The translations under genes were made by a program, and so were the position numbers. Under the pieces are notes generated by a model. The model had not been told where the DNA came from and searched no databases. It worked only from the letters and a program-made list of their open reading frames with translations. From Clostridia bacterium (GTDB taxonomy: Bacteria; Bacillota; Clostridia; Oscillospirales; CAG-272), in assembly GCA_017399105.1 (NCBI GenBank), contig JAFQEJ010000016.1, forward strand, positions 1 through 52,697: 52,697 bases of DNA, read 5' to 3'. Of this stretch, positions 41,970-50,440 are shown in pieces; position 1 is the stretch's first letter; each line of letters begins with the position of its first letter.

Positions 41970-42215
41970 ATGAGACTCGACAAATTCTTAAAAGTATCAC
42001 GCATCATCAAGCGCCGTACCGTAGCCAACGATGCCTGCGACACCGAGCATGTTTCGGTCAACGGCAGACCCGCCAAGGCATCCTATGCCGTCAAGGAAGG
42101 GGATGTCATCGAGATTACCTTCGGTGCCAAAACAGTCAAGCTCCGCGTCAAGGATGTCCGTGAGCACGCCCTCAAGGCTGATGCCGCTGAAATGTACGAA
42201 ATCATCAGCGAATAA
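41970..42215 (+). CDS. rqcP: S4-domain protein RqcP (YabO/RlbA family)
   Basis: An 81-aa S4 RNA-binding protein. RLDKFLKVSRIIKRRTVANDACD and VSVNGRPAKASYAVKEGDVIEI are the S4 fold. In B. subtilis YabO, renamed RqcP, acts with RqcH on stalled 50S subunits to add alanine tails. AAGGAG precedes ATG 41970. Its position between mazG/hup and yabP matches yabO. Confidence 0.9.
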   Translation: MRLDKFLKVSRIIKRRTVANDACDTEHVSVNGRPAKASYAVKEGDVIEITFGAKTVKLRVKDVREHALKADAAEMYEIISE

Positions 42216-42291
42216 ACGCGCCCCTCTTCGTATAAATTATAAATTTCCCGCATATGATGTTTCAGAATCATTCTGACCGGAGGAATATCAT

Positions 42292-42579
42292 ATGCCAGTA
42301 CCCGACGAAAGCTTAAAATTATCGCCTCACAATATTAGCATCAGCAGCCGCGCCTCCATTATTCTCTCGGGCATCGAGGACGTGATCAGCTTCGACGAAA
42401 ACGAGATCATCCTCAAAAGCAGCATGGGAGTGCTCTCTGTGGACGGCGAAGGACTGCACATCATCAAAATGAGCGTGGAAACCGGCGATCTGTCGGTGGA
42501 AGGCCGCATCGACGGGCTCTTCTATATCGACCGCGAAAAGCCCAAACAGGGTCTCTTCAAATCACGCAGGGAACGCTGA
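42292..42579 (+). CDS. yabP: Sporulation protein YabP
   Basis: A 95-aa YabP-family protein. LSPHNISISSRASIILSGIEDVISFDENEIILKSSMGVLSVDGEGL is the conserved body of a small beta-rich protein required for spore formation in Bacillus. CCGGAGG precedes the ATG. yabQ starts 1 nt after its stop. A sporulation-specific promoter may lie in the 76-bp gap upstream, but I cannot define its boxes. Confidence 0.92.
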   Translation: MPVPDESLKLSPHNISISSRASIILSGIEDVISFDENEIILKSSMGVLSVDGEGLHIIKMSVETGDLSVEGRIDGLFYIDREKPKQGLFKSRRER

Positions 42580-42580
42580 A

Positions 42581-43129
42581 ATGATCCTTTCCCAGTGGCA
42601 AATGCTGCAGGCTGCCCTGTATGCAGTTCTTGTCGGAGCCTTTCTTGGCGCTGTGTACGATCTGTTCCGCATCAGCCATCTCGCCATGGAGCACGAACAT
42701 GGCGGCTCTGCCATAGGTGAAGGCCTGCGCTCTGCCGTCATCTTTGTCGGCGATCTTCTCTATGCAGTCTTCAGCGCCCTCGTTATCTGCATTCTGCTCT
42801 ACCATACCAATTACGGCAGAGTGCGCTATTTCATGCTCCTCGGCGCACTTGCCGGCTTTCTCCTCTGGCGCTTCACGGCAGGACGGCTGATTATGCTTGC
42901 CGCAGGGGGTATCATTGCCCTCATCCGTGCGCTTTTTTCCTTTGTTTTTCGCCGTCTGCTCCTCCCCCTGCTGAGACTTCTGCTTGTTATTATAAAATTC
43001 ACAAAATTCACTCTTGCATATATCCCCAAAAGGTTATATAATATTTATTATAAGAAGAGAAAACGCCGTTTTACACAGAGAATAACGGCGAAAATGATCG
43101 AAGAAGCAGGAAGCGGGTTTTTACTCTGA
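42581..43129 (+). CDS. yabQ: Spore cortex biosynthesis protein YabQ
   Basis: A 182-aa membrane protein with about four hydrophobic helices (near 6-26, 43-68, 78-99, 105-130) and a strongly basic C-terminal tail (YKKRKRRFTQR). It matches YabQ, needed for cortex formation. It directly follows yabP and is probably translated with it. Confidence 0.87.
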   Translation: MILSQWQMLQAALYAVLVGAFLGAVYDLFRISHLAMEHEHGGSAIGEGLRSAVIFVGDLLYAVFSALVICILLYHTNYGRVRYFMLLGALAGFLLWRFTAGRLIMLAAGGIIALIRALFSFVFRRLLLPLLRLLLVIIKFTKFTLAYIPKRLYNIYYKKRKRRFTQRITAKMIEEAGSGFLL

Positions 43130-43152
43130 TTCCCTGTGAAAGGATGTGTGTT

Positions 43153-43431
43153 ATGCGAGGCAGAGCGAATATATTTGTCAAGGCCGCCGTGGTTGTTTTT
43201 GTCTGCTTCTGCGTTATGACCATCATCCGGCTGAATCTTGATCGTACCGCCCTCATGATGGAGGAGGAGCGCCTCAACCAACAGATTGAGGAATATACCA
43301 ACCGCATCGAGGAGCTGAACGACGAGCTTGCGCGCCCCTATGATGATGAATATGTCATGCGCGTGGCAAGAGAAAAGCTGAATTATCACCTTCCAGAGGA
43401 GATCATCTTCTTTAACGACCTGAATAAATAA
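43153..43431 (+). CDS. divIC: Septum formation initiator DivIC/FtsB-like
   Basis: A 92-aa bitopic division protein with a short cytoplasmic end, one membrane helix (about 8-27), an extracellular coiled coil rich in Glu/Leu, and the conserved end EYVMRVAREKLNYHLPEEIIFF. It forms the core of the divisome with FtsL and DivIB. ATG 43153 is preferred because AAAGGA sits about 8 nt upstream; the ATG at 43144 is too close. Confidence 0.9.
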   Translation: MRGRANIFVKAAVVVFVCFCVMTIIRLNLDRTALMMEEERLNQQIEEYTNRIEELNDELARPYDDEYVMRVAREKLNYHLPEEIIFFNDLNK

Positions 43432-43462
43432 ATTTTTAACATCAAGGAGGATACTCTGTCGG

Positions 43463-43906
43463 ATGCAGGAGCAAGTGCAGTTTGAAGTAGGCACCATTCT
43501 GGAAGGAAGAGTCACCGGTATTACCAATTTCGGAGCCTTTATCTCCCTTCCCGAAAATAAGACCGGTATGGTACATATTTCCGAGATTTCCACCGGATTT
43601 GTCAAGGATATCAAGGATCACCTGAAGCTTGATCAAAGCGTCAGGGTCAAGATTATTGCCATCGATGAGAAGGGGAAAATCGCCCTTTCCATCAAGCAGA
43701 CAATCGAAGTGCCGCCAAAGCCTGCTCCCAAAGCCCCCGCTTCCAATACCCCTCCTGTTGAGTTTCGCCCCAACGCCCCCAAAGCTTCCGAGGGCAGCGA
43801 CAGCTTTGAAGATATGATGTCCCGCTTCAAAAAGCTCTCAGAGGATAAGCTTTCCGATTTCAAGCGTGCCTCCGAAGTTAAGCGCACATCCTCCAGAAGA
43901 AAATAA
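43463..43906 (+). CDS. yabR: S1-domain RNA-binding protein YabR
   Basis: A 147-aa protein with an N-terminal S1 domain (VGTILEGRVTGITNFGAFISLPENKTGMVHISEI, about 9-42) and a Pro/Ala-rich, then basic, C-terminal tail ending KRTSSRRK. Related general stress proteins bind RNA or ribosomes. AAGGAGG lies 12 nt before the ATG, a rather long spacing. Confidence 0.9.
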   Translation: MQEQVQFEVGTILEGRVTGITNFGAFISLPENKTGMVHISEISTGFVKDIKDHLKLDQSVRVKIIAIDEKGKIALSIKQTIEVPPKPAPKAPASNTPPVEFRPNAPKASEGSDSFEDMMSRFKKLSEDKLSDFKRASEVKRTSSRRK

Positions 43907-43913
43907 ATCACAG

Positions 43914-43935
43914 CGGGAGTACGCTCCCGTTTTTG
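43914..43935 (+). terminator. Terminator after yabR
   Basis: CGGGAG (43914-43919) and CTCCCG (43924-43929) around a 4-nt loop, followed by five T. Confidence 0.8.
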
Positions 43936-43948
43936 TTTTAGGTGAATT

Positions 43949-45103
43949 ATGATTACAATATATAACGCAAAAATCTGTACAATGGATACCCTCGGCACCC
44001 TTGAGAATGGCTATCTCACCATCAAGGACGGAAAAATATCCGACATCGGAGAGGGAATCCCCGAAAATGGCGGTGAGCTGTATGATGCTAAGGGCTGCTG
44101 GCTGCTCCCAGGCTTCATTGACGGTCATACTCATCTCGGACTGCTGGAGGATTCCATGGGCTTTGAAGGCGATGATGTCAACGAAGAAAGCGATCCCGCA
44201 ACCCCGCACCTCCGCGCCATCGATGCAATCAATCCCCTCGAGCGCTGCTTCAAAGAGGCTCGAGAGGGCGGCGTTACCTGTGTTGCCGCAGGCCCCGGCA
44301 GTGCCAATCCCATCGGCGGTCAGTTTGCAGCCATCAAAACCGATGGCGTCCGTATCGATAACATGATCCTGCGTGATCCGGTCGCCATGAAATTCGCCCT
44401 CGGCGAAAATCCCAAGAGCGTCTACCACGGTAAAAATGCCGCTCCCGAGACCCGCATGGCTACCGCAGCCATTATTCGCGAAAATCTCATGAAGGCAAAA
44501 AAATATGCCGAGGATAAGCTTGCCGCCGAGAACGATGAGGATGCCGACGAACCCGAATTCGACATGAAGTGCGAAGCCCTGCTCCCGCTCATGCAGAAGA
44601 AAATTCCAGCCCACTTCCATGCCCACCGAGCCGATGATATCTTCACCGCAATCCGAATTGCAAAGGAATTTGATCTGGATTATACCGTCGTACACTGTAC
44701 AGAAGGATATTTAGTAAAAAATGAGTTGGCAGCGGAACAAATTACCGCTTTTGTCGGTCCAAACCTTAGCGACCGCTCCAAGCCCGAGCTGAAGGCACTC
44801 TCCTTCGAGAATCCCGTGGAGCTGGATGCCGCCGGTGTGCTTATCGGTCTCACCACCGATCATCCCGTCATCCCGCTGCCCTATCTTCCCCTCTGCGCGT
44901 CACTCTGTGTCAAAGCAGGCATGAGCAGGGAAGCAGCACTCCGCGCCATCACGATCAATCCCGCAAAAATCCTCGGAATCGATTCCCGTGTCGGCTCACT
45001 GGTTGTGGGTAAGGATGCCGATCTGGTGCTTTCAAGCGGCGATCCTCTCGATATGATGAACAGCATCGAGGCTGTATTCATCGACGGTAAAAAAGTCAAA
45101 TAA
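43949..45103 (+). CDS. Amidohydrolase (imidazolonepropionase-like)
   Basis: A 384-aa metal-dependent hydrolase of the amidohydrolase superfamily, near imidazolonepropionase-like proteins. It shows GFIDGHTHLG (about 55-64), an acidic insertion after it, PAHFHAHRADD (about 213-223), VVHCTEGY (about 241-248) and LTTDHPVIP (about 298-306) as metal/catalytic segments. The substrate is unknown. AGGTGAAT precedes the ATG, which lies 14 nt after the yabR terminator. Confidence 0.85.
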   Translation: MITIYNAKICTMDTLGTLENGYLTIKDGKISDIGEGIPENGGELYDAKGCWLLPGFIDGHTHLGLLEDSMGFEGDDVNEESDPATPHLRAIDAINPLERCFKEAREGGVTCVAAGPGSANPIGGQFAAIKTDGVRIDNMILRDPVAMKFALGENPKSVYHGKNAAPETRMATAAIIRENLMKAKKYAEDKLAAENDEDADEPEFDMKCEALLPLMQKKIPAHFHAHRADDIFTAIRIAKEFDLDYTVVHCTEGYLVKNELAAEQITAFVGPNLSDRSKPELKALSFENPVELDAAGVLIGLTTDHPVIPLPYLPLCASLCVKAGMSREAALRAITINPAKILGIDSRVGSLVVGKDADLVLSSGDPLDMMNSIEAVFIDGKKVK

Positions 45104-45124
45104 AACCTATTTCGAGTAACTGCC

Positions 45125-46396
45125 ATGAAACGAAAATTAAGGACGTTAACAATCATTTCGATCATTCTGATCGTGCTTCTGCTTGCCGGTTGTGTGTTGT
45201 CGGTAATCCTCGCTCTTAAAATGAACGAGGAAAAGAACCGCGCCGAAGCCTTCAGCTACGATATCGAAGATCTGGACGGGCAAATTTTCTCGCTCAATCA
45301 GGAGATATCAAATCTCAATGCCGAATGTGCCGATTATACCGCGCAGATTGAAGCTTTAAAAGAAGAGATTCGCCTCCTCTCGGATACAAAGGAGCAGAAT
45401 GACGTGCTCTATGCCAAGCTCAATGAAGAAATCCGCGGACTTGAAGGCAGGCTGACCGAAAAACAGGGCGAAATCGATGAGCTCCACCGCAGCATCGCCG
45501 ACCTTGAGAGCTATATCAACATCGATATCAATGCCCAGATCGAACTGGTCAATCAGTTAAATGCCCTCCTTGCTTCACCTCCCAAGCATATCGTCAAGGA
45601 AAAGCTTGAGAAGGAGGACGGCACCACCGAGGAGATCACTAAGGAAGAGGACGGTATCATCGCCCTCTATTATAAGGATATCGAAAACGGCTATACCTTC
45701 TTCTTCAATCCCACCTGGACAACCTCCTCAGCCAGCATGATCAAAGCGCCCTTCGCCCTCTCCATCCTCGAATCCTACGCCGCTCAGGATAAGCGTGCCG
45801 CCGAATCCGAGACTCCCATCCCCGAGGAAGAGCTTCTCCCCTCGCTGGATACCAAATTCATCTACACTGAGGATAAATACCGCAGCGGCTCAGGCAAGAT
45901 CAAGGAAGCCGAATACGGCACCGAATATACATACCGTGAACTCATCGACTATATGCTTCGCTACAGCGATAATGTCGCCTACGCCGAGCTGAAGGAGGTT
46001 TACGGCATCGATGCTTTCCGTGCCCTTGCCTCCCGTCTGAAGCTCACCAGTATGAATGCATCCCTCTCCAATATGTCGGTCAAGGATGCCTGCACTATCA
46101 TGGGTGCCATCTATACCTTCTGTTCCGAGAACGAAAGCTACGGTCCGCTCATGGAGGATGCCCTTAAAAATGCCAACCATACCGTCATGATTCCCTTCGG
46201 TGTCTGGGGTACCGACTGCGCCCATAAATACGGCTGGGATATCGGTGCTTACCATGATATGGCGATTGTCTACAACGACCATCCCTATACCGTCTCTGTC
46301 ATGTCCAATCTCGACCAGGGCGGCGATGAAGTCAATCAGTACATCCAGCAGCTGATCAAGCTGGTCGCGAAAATGCACGCCAACTTCTATAAGTAA
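45125..46396 (+). CDS. Coiled-coil membrane protein with beta-lactamase-like serine hydrolase domain
   Basis: A 423-aa protein with an N-terminal membrane segment (about 8-31), a long coiled coil (about 35-145) and a C-terminal class A beta-lactamase-like fold. Active-site motifs are SMIK (Ser-x-x-Lys, about 201-204), YSDN (SDN equivalent, about 280-283) and a likely KTG equivalent in HKYGWD. It is probably a cell-wall hydrolase or carboxypeptidase-type enzyme facing outside, rather than a resistance enzyme. A Cys at the membrane segment (AGC) could be a lipidation site. The ribosome-binding site is weak. Confidence 0.8.
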   Translation: MKRKLRTLTIISIILIVLLLAGCVLSVILALKMNEEKNRAEAFSYDIEDLDGQIFSLNQEISNLNAECADYTAQIEALKEEIRLLSDTKEQNDVLYAKLNEEIRGLEGRLTEKQGEIDELHRSIADLESYINIDINAQIELVNQLNALLASPPKHIVKEKLEKEDGTTEEITKEEDGIIALYYKDIENGYTFFFNPTWTTSSASMIKAPFALSILESYAAQDKRAAESETPIPEEELLPSLDTKFIYTEDKYRSGSGKIKEAEYGTEYTYRELIDYMLRYSDNVAYAELKEVYGIDAFRALASRLKLTSMNASLSNMSVKDACTIMGAIYTFCSENESYGPLMEDALKNANHTVMIPFGVWGTDCAHKYGWDIGAYHDMAIVYNDHPYTVSVMSNLDQGGDEVNQYIQQLIKLVAKMHANFYK

Positions 46397-46404
46397 CATC
46401 AAAT

Positions 46405-46449
46405 AAAATGAGACTGCCGCAGCTCAAGCTATGCAGCAGTCTCATTTTT
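46405..46449. terminator. Bidirectional terminator between convergent genes
   Basis: AAAATGAGACTGC (46405-46417) pairs with GCAGTCTCATTTTT (46436-46449). A-run and T-run on opposite sides let it end both the hydrolase and the desulfurase transcript. Confidence 0.8.
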
Positions 46450-47621
46450 CATTTGAACAGAATCTCTCTGAGAGCACGGTAGAACATATCTACCTCTTGC
46501 ACACTGTTGAAGGCAGAGAAGCTTACCCGCAGAGCACCGTCAGTACCGGTACCAAGCGCCCGATGTGCCAGCGGCGAGCAGTGAAATCCGCTTCTCACAC
46601 AGATCCCGCGTCTGTCCAGTGCCCCTGCAAGCTCCCCCGCCGTGCATCCCGCTGCGTTGAAGAGCAATACCGAGCTCCTCTCCGCCTGCGGCAGATAAAC
46701 CTTAATCCGTCGCGTATTGCAGAGCAGATCGCGCAGTCTGCGGTAGAGTGCAGATTCACAGCTCTCAATCTCCTCAAGCCCCCGCTCGCAGACAAACTCA
46801 ATTCCGCGCCTCATTCCCGCAATGCAGGGCGTAGCCAGTGTGCCCGCTTCATACCGCTCGGGCAGATAGCGCGGCATCATGGGATCCAGCGAATCCACGC
46901 CGTTCCCCCCCTCCACATAAGTGTCGAGCAGCTCGCTCACATTCCCCGTGTATTTTGCCGAGAATAACGCAAATCCGCTTCCCTGAGGCCCATACAGCCC
47001 CTTGTGTCCCGGCGCACAGATCACATCGGCGCCGATTCGCTCAATATCAAGCGGCAGCACGCCCGCACTCTGCGCCGCGTCCACAATAAAGATCAGCCCG
47101 TGTTCCCGACAGAATCGCCCCATCGCCTCAATCGGCAGCGTCATGCCGCATATATTGGAGCGATGGGAGGCAATGACCATCCGCGTCTCGGGCTTCAGCG
47201 CCTCCTTCATCGAAGCAAGCACCCGCGCCTCACTGCCGTCGGGGAATACATTGAATATACTGTAGCTCACCCCGATCTGCTCAAGCGCACTAACAGGCCG
47301 CACAACCGAATTGTGCTCCATATTCGAGATCAGAATATGATACCCGCACTTCACCAGCGCCTTGATGGCAAGATTCAGCGCCATGGTATCCGAGCATGTG
47401 AAAACCACATTCTCGGGATGCTCACTGCCAAACAGCCGGCAGATCGCCTCGCGGCAGCTGTAGATTTCCTCAGTAGCTCTGATCGAGAGTCTGTGCCCGC
47501 TCCGTCCGGGATTGCCGCCATACTCATTTACAGCGCGCATCATTTCTTCGACGACCACCGCCGGCTTCGGCCATGTGGTCGCCGCATTGTCAAAATATAT
47601 CAAGTCGGTCCGATTCGACAT
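46449..47621 (-). CDS. Cysteine desulfurase family aminotransferase (class V)
   Basis: A 390-aa PLP enzyme. YFDNAATTWPKP at the start, SNMEHNSVVRP (about 102-112), VDAAQSAGVLPLDIE and PGHKGLYGPQGSG (the PLP lysine) are present. The catalytic cysteine loop is RSGFHCSPLAH. This type usually lies beside DUF3343 genes and is thought to supply sulfur, perhaps selenium, for modification pathways. The start at 47621 has TGAGGTGA upstream; the longer frame lacks a site. Confidence 0.9.
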   Translation of the reverse strand: MSNRTDLIYFDNAATTWPKPAVVVEEMMRAVNEYGGNPGRSGHRLSIRATEEIYSCREAICRLFGSEHPENVVFTCSDTMALNLAIKALVKCGYHILISNMEHNSVVRPVSALEQIGVSYSIFNVFPDGSEARVLASMKEALKPETRMVIASHRSNICGMTLPIEAMGRFCREHGLIFIVDAAQSAGVLPLDIERIGADVICAPGHKGLYGPQGSGFALFSAKYTGNVSELLDTYVEGGNGVDSLDPMMPRYLPERYEAGTLATPCIAGMRRGIEFVCERGLEEIESCESALYRRLRDLLCNTRRIKVYLPQAERSSVLLFNAAGCTAGELAGALDRRGICVRSGFHCSPLAHRALGTGTDGALRVSFSAFNSVQEVDMFYRALREILFK

Positions 47622-47626
47622 CGCAA

Positions 47627-47866
47627 TCACCTCAGAACTTCGGAATAAGGAATTCCGTGCTTCGAGAGATGCTGTACCGCCGCAGACGCATGCCCGCAGC
47701 TCAGACTGATTCCGTAAGCGCATCCGCTGCGGGTCTGCCCTGCCTCCAGCTTGACAATGAAAGCGGCAATCCCCGCATCACTCAGCAGACGCTCTGCCTT
47801 CATGGCATAGGTCACCGAGCTCAGCGCAATGATACAGGATTTCGCATTTTGAAAATCTGCTTTCAA
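47627..47866 (-). CDS. DUF3343 small protein (putative sulfur/selenium carrier)
   Basis: A 79-aa protein with SCIIALSSVTYAMKAERLLSDAGI at the start and the conserved CAYGISLSCGHA Cys pair. Members sit next to cysteine desulfurases and are proposed persulfide carriers. The start is a TTG (47866) with GGAGG 8 nt upstream; the in-frame GTG at 47875 overlaps that site. The stop lies 5 nt before the desulfurase start. Confidence 0.82.
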   Translation of the reverse strand: MKADFQNAKSCIIALSSVTYAMKAERLLSDAGIAAFIVKLEAGQTRSGCAYGISLSCGHASAAVQHLSKHGIPYSEVLR

Positions 47867-47883
47867 GCATAACACCTCCCCGA

Positions 47884-47901
47884 TACAGTGTATGCACTGT
47901 A
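47884..47901. promoter_or_regulatory. Palindrome upstream of the DUF3343 gene, possible operator
   Basis: TACAGTG (47884-47890) and CACTGTA (47895-47901) flank TATG, a perfect 7-bp dyad just before the ribosome-binding site of the DUF3343 gene and 23 bp after the capA-like stop. It could be an operator or a small hairpin. No T-run follows. Confidence 0.4.
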
Positions 47902-47924
47902 CAGAGAGGTGTTCCTGCGTTATT

Positions 47925-49142
47925 CTATTTCAAAAATTCGGGCAGAAATTCCGCCGCCACATACTTGGTCACATATCCTTTCAGCGTATCAAGGGTAAAT
48001 GCTCCGTGCAGCTGAGATCCGTGCGCCTCCACAAGCTCGTCGGTGTAATCCTCCAGCATATACATCTGAAGCCCGTCACGGTTCATGGAATAATGGCACA
48101 TGGTGGGATTGAACATGGGAGTTTCAATGCTCAGCTCTCCCTCGGGCGACTGTACAATGTCAAAGGTTACCATGCCGCCCACCATGTTGTAGGAATTGTA
48201 CATGGTGTTGATCATATTACCCAGCGAATAAATGCAGAGCGTGTTCTTACCGCTCACCTCAGAGAAGAGCCATCCCATCTCCTGCACCACATGGGGATGA
48301 TGCCCGATGATCACGTCTACACCGTTGTCGCAGAAGAGCTGTGCAACCCGCTTCTGCTCGGAGGAAACCGTGTTGCTGTTCTCCACACCCCAGTGAATCG
48401 ATGCAAAGACCAGATCAGCTCGCTCCTTCGCGATGGCGCACTGTCTGATGATATCCTTATCCTCAATCCAGGGCACAATCCGCTCGCTTCCGCTGTTCAG
48501 ATACATGCCGTTTGTTCCGTAGGTATAGGAGAGAAATGCGATTCTGATTCCCTCATGCTCATATACCCGCACATCATCGTAATCGTCCTGGGATAAATAT
48601 CCGCCGATCAGCAGTACAGGCTTGCTCTTCCAGTATTCGATGGTGTCCACATAGCCTGCTTCCTTCTTGTCGAGCATGTGGTTGTTGGCGATGTTCACAA
48701 TGTCAAAGCCCAGCTCCACCAGCGTGTCTCCCGCCTCCTGCGGCGAGTTGAAATTGGGATAACCAGAGATTCCGTATTTCTCTCCCGCCATCACCGTCTC
48801 CTGATTGATAAAGGTGATGTCAGCTGCCGCAATGAAATCCTTGATTCCATCGTACATCGGCAGGAAGTTATACTTGGGCGAATCCTCGGTCGCTCTCGCC
48901 AGCGCATCCTCATAAATCGCGCTGTGAATGATGTTGTCTCCCGCCGCAAGAAAGCTGTATCTTTTCTCGACAGGGGCAGGCTCTGTTTCGGGAAGCGTTT
49001 CAACCGTTTCGGAAGTCTCACCTACCACCATCGTCTCGGAGAGCGGCGGCACATCAATGTGAGTTACCTCGTCCTCTCCCGCTCCCCTTGCACAACCGCA
49101 GAACAGCGTAAAAATCAATAAAATCGGCAGTAATTTCTTCAT
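47925..49142 (-). CDS. CapA-family lipoprotein (PGA_cap metallophosphatase-like)
   Basis: A 405-aa secreted protein with a signal peptide ending in a Cys (LFCGC, about 12-16) suited to lipidation. The CapA/PGA_cap domain follows: FLAAGDNIIHSAIYEDA, FINQETVMAG, FDIVNIANNHMLD, IHWGVE and GVDVIIGHHPHVVQE, with Asp/Asn/His metal-binding pattern of calcineurin-like phosphoesterases. The family is linked to poly-gamma-glutamate capsule export, but many members stand alone as here and their role is unclear. The start at 49142 has TGAGGTGGA upstream. Confidence 0.88.
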   Translation of the reverse strand: MKKLLPILLIFTLFCGCARGAGEDEVTHIDVPPLSETMVVGETSETVETLPETEPAPVEKRYSFLAAGDNIIHSAIYEDALARATEDSPKYNFLPMYDGIKDFIAAADITFINQETVMAGEKYGISGYPNFNSPQEAGDTLVELGFDIVNIANNHMLDKKEAGYVDTIEYWKSKPVLLIGGYLSQDDYDDVRVYEHEGIRIAFLSYTYGTNGMYLNSGSERIVPWIEDKDIIRQCAIAKERADLVFASIHWGVENSNTVSSEQKRVAQLFCDNGVDVIIGHHPHVVQEMGWLFSEVSGKNTLCIYSLGNMINTMYNSYNMVGGMVTFDIVQSPEGELSIETPMFNPTMCHYSMNRDGLQMYMLEDYTDELVEAHGSQLHGAFTLDTLKGYVTKYVAAEFLPEFLK

Positions 49143-49152
49143 CGCATCCACC

Positions 49153-49365
49153 TCACAGCAGCTCGTCTGCATCCAGCATAGGCATTGCTTTCGGTGCCGC
49201 CGGAATCCGCTTCAGCGGATCATAGCTGAATTTGCGGCAGACATATTCCTCACTGACCACACCGTACCTGCTGCAAAGTACATTCTCTCCGTCGCGAAGC
49301 AGCGTCGCCTGTTCACAGAATCGGCAAAAACGAGGCTTTTCTGTTTTTTCTTCTCTATTTTTCAT
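49153..49365 (-). CDS. Small four-cysteine (zinc-binding) protein
   Basis: A 70-aa hypothetical protein. FCRFCEQ near the N-terminus and CSRYG...YVCRKFSYDPLKR give four cysteines arranged like a rubredoxin or treble-clef zinc site. I recognise the CRKFxYDPLKR end as common in small clostridial proteins without known function. It has its own promoter, and its stop lies 10 nt before the capA-like start, so it leads that transcript. Confidence 0.65.
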   Translation of the reverse strand: MKNREEKTEKPRFCRFCEQATLLRDGENVLCSRYGVVSEEYVCRKFSYDPLKRIPAAPKAMPMLDADELL

Positions 49366-49403
49366 AATAAACTATAAACTCCAAATTCAGGTTGATACCA
49401 ACT

Positions 49404-49432
49404 ATTATACAACATTATTCGATTAATTTCCA
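49404..49432 (-). promoter_or_regulatory. Promoter of the four-Cys protein and CapA-like genes
   Basis: On the minus strand TGGAAA (49432-49427), a 17-bp spacer and TATAAT (49409-49404). Confidence 0.6.
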
Positions 49433-49466
49433 CTATTATTTATAAAATCTTTTTGACCGATCCTCC

Positions 49467-49495
49467 TTGACAACAGCAAATCTCTGTGCTATCAT
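49467..49495 (+). promoter_or_regulatory. Promoter of the phosphodiesterase gene
   Basis: TTGACA (49467-49472), a 17-bp spacer and TATCAT (49490-49495). Confidence 0.7.
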
Positions 49496-49527
49496 GTTTT
49501 CAACCAAATTCCGAAAGGAGATTTATC

Positions 49528-50292
49528 ATGAAAGTCCTTCTCATCCTTGTGGATGGCATGCGCCCCGATGCCCTTACCGATATTCCCGAAGCACAGCGTA
49601 TGATCGCTAAATCCTCCTACAGCCTCGCAGCGCAAACCGTCATGCCCTCGGTCACACTCCCCTGCCATATGTCGCTCTTCCACAGCGTAGATCCCGACCG
49701 TCACGGCATCACCACCAATACCTATACCCCTCAAGTTCGCCCTGTTGCCGGCATCTGCGAACAGCTCAAGCGTGCAGGCAAGCATAACGCCTTCTTCTAT
49801 AACTGGCATGAGCTCCGTGACCTCTGCCGTCCCGACTCCCTCGCCCATGAATGTTATATCGCAGGCCATCAGTACACCTATAACAAAGCCAATCCCATGG
49901 TCACCGATGCCGCCATCCGCTATATCGCCGAGCATTCCCCCGATTTTGCCTTCCTTTATCTGGGCAGAGTGGATGCCGACGGCCATAACTACGGATGGAT
50001 GACCGATGAATACATCGCCGGCGTCAAAGCCTCCTGGGAAGATATCGAACGTATCTGTGATACTCTCACCGAGGATTATACCGTTATCGTTACCGCAGAC
50101 CACGGCGGACACGGACGCGGACACGGAGCCGATATCCCCGAGGATATGACCATCCCCGTCATCATCAAAGGCACTCCCTTCGAAGCAGGCAAAGTCCTCG
50201 AAAATGTCAGCATCAAGGATATCGCCCCCACCATTACAACCCTTCTTGACGCTCAGCCCGCCCCCGAATGGGAAGGCAAAAGCCTCATCTGA
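49528..50292 (+). CDS. Alkaline phosphatase-superfamily phosphodiesterase
   Basis: A 254-aa type I phosphodiesterase/nucleotide pyrophosphatase-like protein. Metal-site motifs are VDGMRPDAL (about 7-15), SVTLPCHMSLF with the likely Thr nucleophile (about 43-53), GRVDADGHNYG (about 146-156), and TADHGGHGRGHG (about 190-201). No signal peptide, so it is cytoplasmic. Substrate unknown. AAAGGAGA precedes the ATG. Single-gene unit. Confidence 0.88.
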   Translation: MKVLLILVDGMRPDALTDIPEAQRMIAKSSYSLAAQTVMPSVTLPCHMSLFHSVDPDRHGITTNTYTPQVRPVAGICEQLKRAGKHNAFFYNWHELRDLCRPDSLAHECYIAGHQYTYNKANPMVTDAAIRYIAEHSPDFAFLYLGRVDADGHNYGWMTDEYIAGVKASWEDIERICDTLTEDYTVIVTADHGGHGRGHGADIPEDMTIPVIIKGTPFEAGKVLENVSIKDIAPTITTLLDAQPAPEWEGKSLI

Positions 50293-50297
50293 TCCCC

Positions 50298-50335
50298 AAC
50301 GGTTAAATGCTCCCCCGAGCCTTTAACCGTTTTTC
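50298..50335 (+). terminator. Terminator of the phosphodiesterase gene
   Basis: AACGGTTAAA (50298-50307) pairs with TTTAACCGTT (50322-50331), followed by T-run. Confidence 0.85.
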
Positions 50336-50440
50336 ATTTTCTCTCGCCTCAGTTGAAAAAATTCCAACAACCGCGATCTGGTATCTCCTGTGGCTTCGTG
50401 GTATCCTAAATACATCCCAAAATCCAAAGGAGGAAACTTT

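Noticed and set aside
45125..46396. Antibiotic-resistance beta-lactamase
   Set aside because: The SxxK and SDN motifs are present, but the protein is membrane-anchored with a long coiled coil and lies among housekeeping genes. A wall-related hydrolase is more likely.
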